14,939 nt of DNA, taken from CAZFAT01 sp964517075. GTDB taxonomy: Bacteria; Acidobacteriota; Vicinamibacteria; Vicinamibacterales; SCN-69-37. The notes beneath the pieces are model-generated. The model saw only the letters and a program-made list of their open reading frames with translations. It ran no database searches and was not told the DNA's origin. Where the stretch lies: positions 1-14,939 of the forward strand of contig CAZFAT010000044.1 of NCBI GenBank assembly GCA_964517075.1. The letters are read 5' to 3'. Below are positions 11,949 to 14,939 of this stretch, one piece after another (the stretch's first letter is position 1; every line of letters starts with the position of its first letter). A program made the position numbers and the translations under genes.

Positions 11949-14939
11949 TCAATTCGGTGGGCGGCCTGCCGCAGGCGAGCGCAGATACGCGACGAGATCG
12001 GCGAGCGCCTGCGCCGAGAGCGCTTGATCGAAGCCGCCCGGCATCAGTGATCCGGGCAGCAGTGAGATGGCGGCAATGTCGGCGCGCAGGATGGTGCGCG
12101 ATTGGGACGCGGCGTCGCGGAGCGTCAGGCTCTGAGGCGTCTCCGACTCGATGCGCCCGGCCAGGGACTGCCCATCCCGCAGATCCACCGTGTACGCCTC
12201 ATAGCCGGCCGTGATCTCGACGTCGGGGGCGAGCACGTGCAGCAGAATGGCGTCCGCGGTCTGGCTGCGCAGGCCGCTGAGGTCGGGCCCGAGGCTGCCG
12301 CCCTGACCGCTGAACGTGTGGCACGCGCGGCAATGGGTGGTGAAGATCGCATCGCCGCGACCCGCGTCGCCGGCCAACGCCTCGACCGCCCGCTGCAGGC
12401 GCGTGTAAGCCTCCCGTCCGGTCCCGCCAGCGGCCGCGAACAACGACTTGGCGCGAGCCTGAATGGCGGCGTTCCGATGATTCTCGAGACGGCCGCGTCG
12501 CGCCGGTCCGATCGCGGATGCCGCAACGCCGCCGCGCTCGATGGCGTCGAGCAGCACGCCTACACCGTCGTCTCGGCTGAGCAGTACCGACAGCGCAGTC
12601 TCCCGCACCTGCGGCGTGTAGCGAAGCCATCGCGCGGGCTCGATGAGCCGGTCCATGGCCCCCGCGGCCTCCGGGAACTCGCCCATCGCCCGCAACGCGG
12701 CTTGCTGAACGGCTACGGGCTCGCGCGGATCGATCAGGCCCAGAACCAACGCACCCGATCGCTCCCAGTCGCCCAGCGCGGTGAGACCGATGGCGGCCTC
12801 GCGGTCCTCGACAGGCGCGTCGGCGCGCACGGCCACCGCGGCCGCCCGCGCGAGCAGGCCCTCGATACGCTCGCGAGCCTCGCGCGCCACGGCCGTATCA
12901 CCCGACAGAATGGACAACAGAGGTGACGGCGAGGCCGCGGTCAGCTTCCGCGAGCGCAAGCCATCCACAAGGCCGTCGAGCGACGCCCGCTGCCAGTCGA
13001 GCGGTTCGCCGGGCTCCGCGATGAGCGCGACGAGGGCGAGGCTCCGCTCGATGGTCTCGCCCGCGCCGTACACCTGAGCGAGGTCCTGAATCACAACGCG
13101 TCGCGTCTCGGGCGACATCGTCGTCTTCATGAACGCGGCCAGAAACCCTGGAGCGCGATTGGCCAGACCGCTGACGACGGCCGCACGCAGCCAGCGGTCC
13201 GTGCCGTCGCGCTGAGCCATCGCGGCCATGGTCTCCACGGCGCGCGCGTCGCGCAGATTGCCGAGCGCAAGCGCCGCCCGCAGGCGCACGCGCGGCTCCG
13301 GATCACCGGCCGCAGCCAGCACGGCGTCCGCGAGCGCGGGCGACGAGGCAACGCGCGACTCGGCCAGGCGCAGCGCGTTCTCGCGCACGCCAGCATCTGG
13401 ATCGCTCAAGACGGGCACGAGGACCGACGCATCGAGCGCGTTCAGACCGTCCAGCGTCGAGAGCGCGTGAATCCGTCCTGGCGTACCGCCACGGGCCGCA
13501 CGTGCCTGCAGCAGCCCGACAGCCGATCGATCCTGCCGTTCAACCAGCAGGCGCTGCGCCGTGTCACGCCGCCAGCCGTTCGCGTGATCGAGCGCGGCCA
13601 CCAGCGTTTCGGTCGAAACTGCACCCAGTGCGGCCGGCCCCTGCGGTCGCTGCCACCCGTCGGCCACCACGCGATAGATCCGGCCGCGATTTCTGCCCGC
13701 CGTGAAATCGAGCTGCGGCCGGCTGGCCTCGGGCACGTAGCTCGGATGATCGATGTCCTTGCGGTACATGTCCACGATGTAGACGGCGCCGTCCGGTCCC
13801 CCTGTGGCGAACACCGGCCGGAACCACGTGTCGCGCGACGCCAGGAACTCCGCGCCCTCGCGCGCCGGCCGCGACCGGAAGCTCACGCCCTCGGGCGACA
13901 GGACCTGACGCTGCACCAGGTTCTGTGCCGACTCGCAGATGAGCACGCTGCCCGCGTGGGCGGGCGCGAGCGCGGTCCCGCGATCGACGTACGCGCCGCT
14001 CGCGGCCGTGAACGTCCCGGCGTGCGGTTTGCCGCCCGGGTTGAGCGACGCCGTCGTCAGATCCGGACTGATCGGCCACACCGTGGCCGACGTGCCGAAC
14101 GCGGCCACTTCCTGCACCGTCTGCGAAAACGCATATGCGGGATTGCGCGCGAGGTCGCGCGGCTCGAGGACGACGTGCCAGAGGGGCTGCCGGTTGGCGC
14201 AGGTGAATCGCCGCCCCGCGTCGTCGAACGTCAGGCAGAACTGGCTGCGACCACCGGCCAGCTCGAAGTCGCCCGTGCGTGGATCGACGCGCGAGTCGCT
14301 GCCGGTGAATGTCACCGCGGGCCGTTCAGGATGGTTCGGCGCGGTGACGGTGCCGCCGTTCAGGCCGCTCGTGAGATAAATCCAGTTGTCCAGACCCAGC
14401 GTCGGATGGCTGAACCGAATCTGGGCGGTGCTCGTGGCGTTGAATCCCGTCAGGGCGACGCGCCGCTCGTCGGCGACGCCGTCGCCGGTCGTGTCCTTCA
14501 GATACAGCAGATCGGGCGCGGCGGACACGAACACGCCGCCGTTCCACGGCATCACGCCGTTCGGATATCCGAGTCCCGTGGCAAACTCCGTGCGCGCGTC
14601 GTATCGGCCGTCGCCGTTCGTGTCGGTCAGTCGCGCAATGACCCCCTCGGGCGGCCGCGCCGGCTCCCCTTCCAGCGGATCGGGATACCCGCGATTCTCG
14701 GCGACGTACATCCCGCCCGCCTCGTCGAACGCAATCGCGACCGGACTCTGCACGAGCGGCTCGGCGGCCACCAGCTCCACGCGATAGCCCGGTTCGACGA
14801 CGAACGTTGCGAGGGCTTCCTGAGGGGAGAGGGGGAGGCGTTCGAGGGACGAGGCGCTGCCCGGCAACTGGCCCCGCGCCTGAAGCGACACAGCACAGAC
14901 GAGGACAGTCGCGACGAGCAGGCGCGGCAGGTAGGGCAT
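11949..14939 (-). CDS. Secreted PVC-type heme-binding CxxCH protein: beta-propeller, HEAT repeats, cytochrome c
   Basis: The product has 996 residues. The ATG is the last triplet of the window, so an upstream start cannot be excluded, but the first about 24 residues (MPYLPRLLVATVLVCAVSLQ...) look like a signal peptide. A dehydrogenase-type beta-propeller follows (about 45-430) with calcium-like DTNGDG and DTTGDG loops, GLDNWIYLTSGLNGG and GGPDGAVYIVDMYRKDIDHP. HEAT-like helical repeats span about 440-800. A C-terminal cytochrome c domain carries CRACH (Cys870, Cys873, His874) and GGSLGPDLSG. This order matches the membrane-bound-dehydrogenase and heme-binding families expanded in Planctomycetes, Verrucomicrobia and Acidobacteria. 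It presumably oxidises a sugar or alcohol in the periplasm; the substrate is unknown. Confidence 0.9.
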   Translation of the reverse strand: MPYLPRLLVATVLVCAVSLQARGQLPGSASSLERLPLSPQEALATFVVEPGYRVELVAAEPLVQSPVAIAFDEAGGMYVAENRGYPDPLEGEPARPPEGVIARLTDTNGDGRYDARTEFATGLGYPNGVMPWNGGVFVSAAPDLLYLKDTTGDGVADERRVALTGFNATSTAQIRFSHPTLGLDNWIYLTSGLNGGTVTAPNHPERPAVTFTGSDSRVDPRTGDFELAGGRSQFCLTFDDAGRRFTCANRQPLWHVVLEPRDLARNPAYAFSQTVQEVAAFGTSATVWPISPDLTTASLNPGGKPHAGTFTAASGAYVDRGTALAPAHAGSVLICESAQNLVQRQVLSPEGVSFRSRPAREGAEFLASRDTWFRPVFATGGPDGAVYIVDMYRKDIDHPSYVPEASRPQLDFTAGRNRGRIYRVVADGWQRPQGPAALGAVSTETLVAALDHANGWRRDTAQRLLVERQDRSAVGLLQARAARGGTPGRIHALSTLDGLNALDASVLVPVLSDPDAGVRENALRLAESRVASSPALADAVLAAAGDPEPRVRLRAALALGNLRDARAVETMAAMAQRDGTDRWLRAAVVSGLANRAPGFLAAFMKTTMSPETRRVVIQDLAQVYGAGETIERSLALVALIAEPGEPLDWQRASLDGLVDGLRSRKLTAASPSPLLSILSGDTAVAREARERIEGLLARAAAVAVRADAPVEDREAAIGLTALGDWERSGALVLGLIDPREPVAVQQAALRAMGEFPEAAGAMDRLIEPARWLRYTPQVRETALSVLLSRDDGVGVLLDAIERGGVAASAIGPARRGRLENHRNAAIQARAKSLFAAAGGTGREAYTRLQRAVEALAGDAGRGDAIFTTHCRACHTFSGQGGSLGPDLSGLRSQTADAILLHVLAPDVEITAGYEAYTVDLRDGQSLAGRIESETPQSLTLRDAASQSRTILRADIAAISLLPGSLMPGGFDQALSAQALADLVAYLRSPAAGRPPN

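Noticed and set aside
12102..12926. Plus-strand open frame of 274 codons opposite the PVC-type protein
   Set aside because: It is antisense to the HEAT/cytochrome part of a well-supported gene and resembles no protein.

Overview
The window is about 15 kb of high-GC (roughly two-thirds G+C by eye) bacterial chromosome with tightly packed genes on both strands. No phage, transposase, rRNA, tRNA or CRISPR is visible. The gene content suggests Acidobacteriota, perhaps Vicinamibacteria, with Planctomycetota or Verrucomicrobiota as alternatives: a large secreted PVC-type heme-binding dehydrogenase-like protein, a heparinase II/III-family protein, a DegT aminotransferase, and scattered toxin-antitoxin pairs. 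This placement is inference from gene families, not from a marker gene.

Left part (1-3300). A plus-strand run starts with the glycine-rich tail of a TPM-domain protein, followed by LemA, a DinB-fold protein and a YheT-like alpha/beta hydrolase, with gaps or overlaps of only a few bases after LemA. A repeat-rich intergenic stretch (2292-2566) follows, with a tetraloop hairpin and a perfect 30-bp palindrome. It separates the run from a converging DUF72 gene.

Middle (3490-7001). A small uncharacterised protein and a nucleotidyltransferase form a GTGA-overlapping pair that looks like a toxin-antitoxin module. It converges on a DegT/DnrJ/EryC1/StrS aminotransferase. A 600-bp stretch upstream of the aminotransferase holds what looks like a decayed fragment of a neutral-ceramidase-like gene. 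Then comes an MntA/HepT pair with the diagnostic motifs of both partners.

Right part (7121-14939). On the minus strand lie a secreted heparinase II/III-family protein and a one-domain voltage-gated-like ion channel with nine evenly spaced S4 arginines and a non-canonical pore motif. Two gene remnants follow on opposite strands, then a YjbR-family gene, a VapBC/FitAB-type pair, a truncated VapB-like remnant, a hairpin with degenerate tandem repeats, and a 996-residue propeller-HEAT-cytochrome protein whose start codon is the last triplet of the window.

Common thread. The three antitoxin or first-gene starts (3506, 6181, 10972) each lie exactly 8 nt downstream of the last base of a -10-like hexamer and have no Shine-Dalgarno sequence. 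The channel gene is similar, one base closer. This points to leaderless transcription of these small modules. The intergenic spaces are littered with remnants and short GC-rich hairpins, as expected of sites that repeatedly gain and lose small genes.
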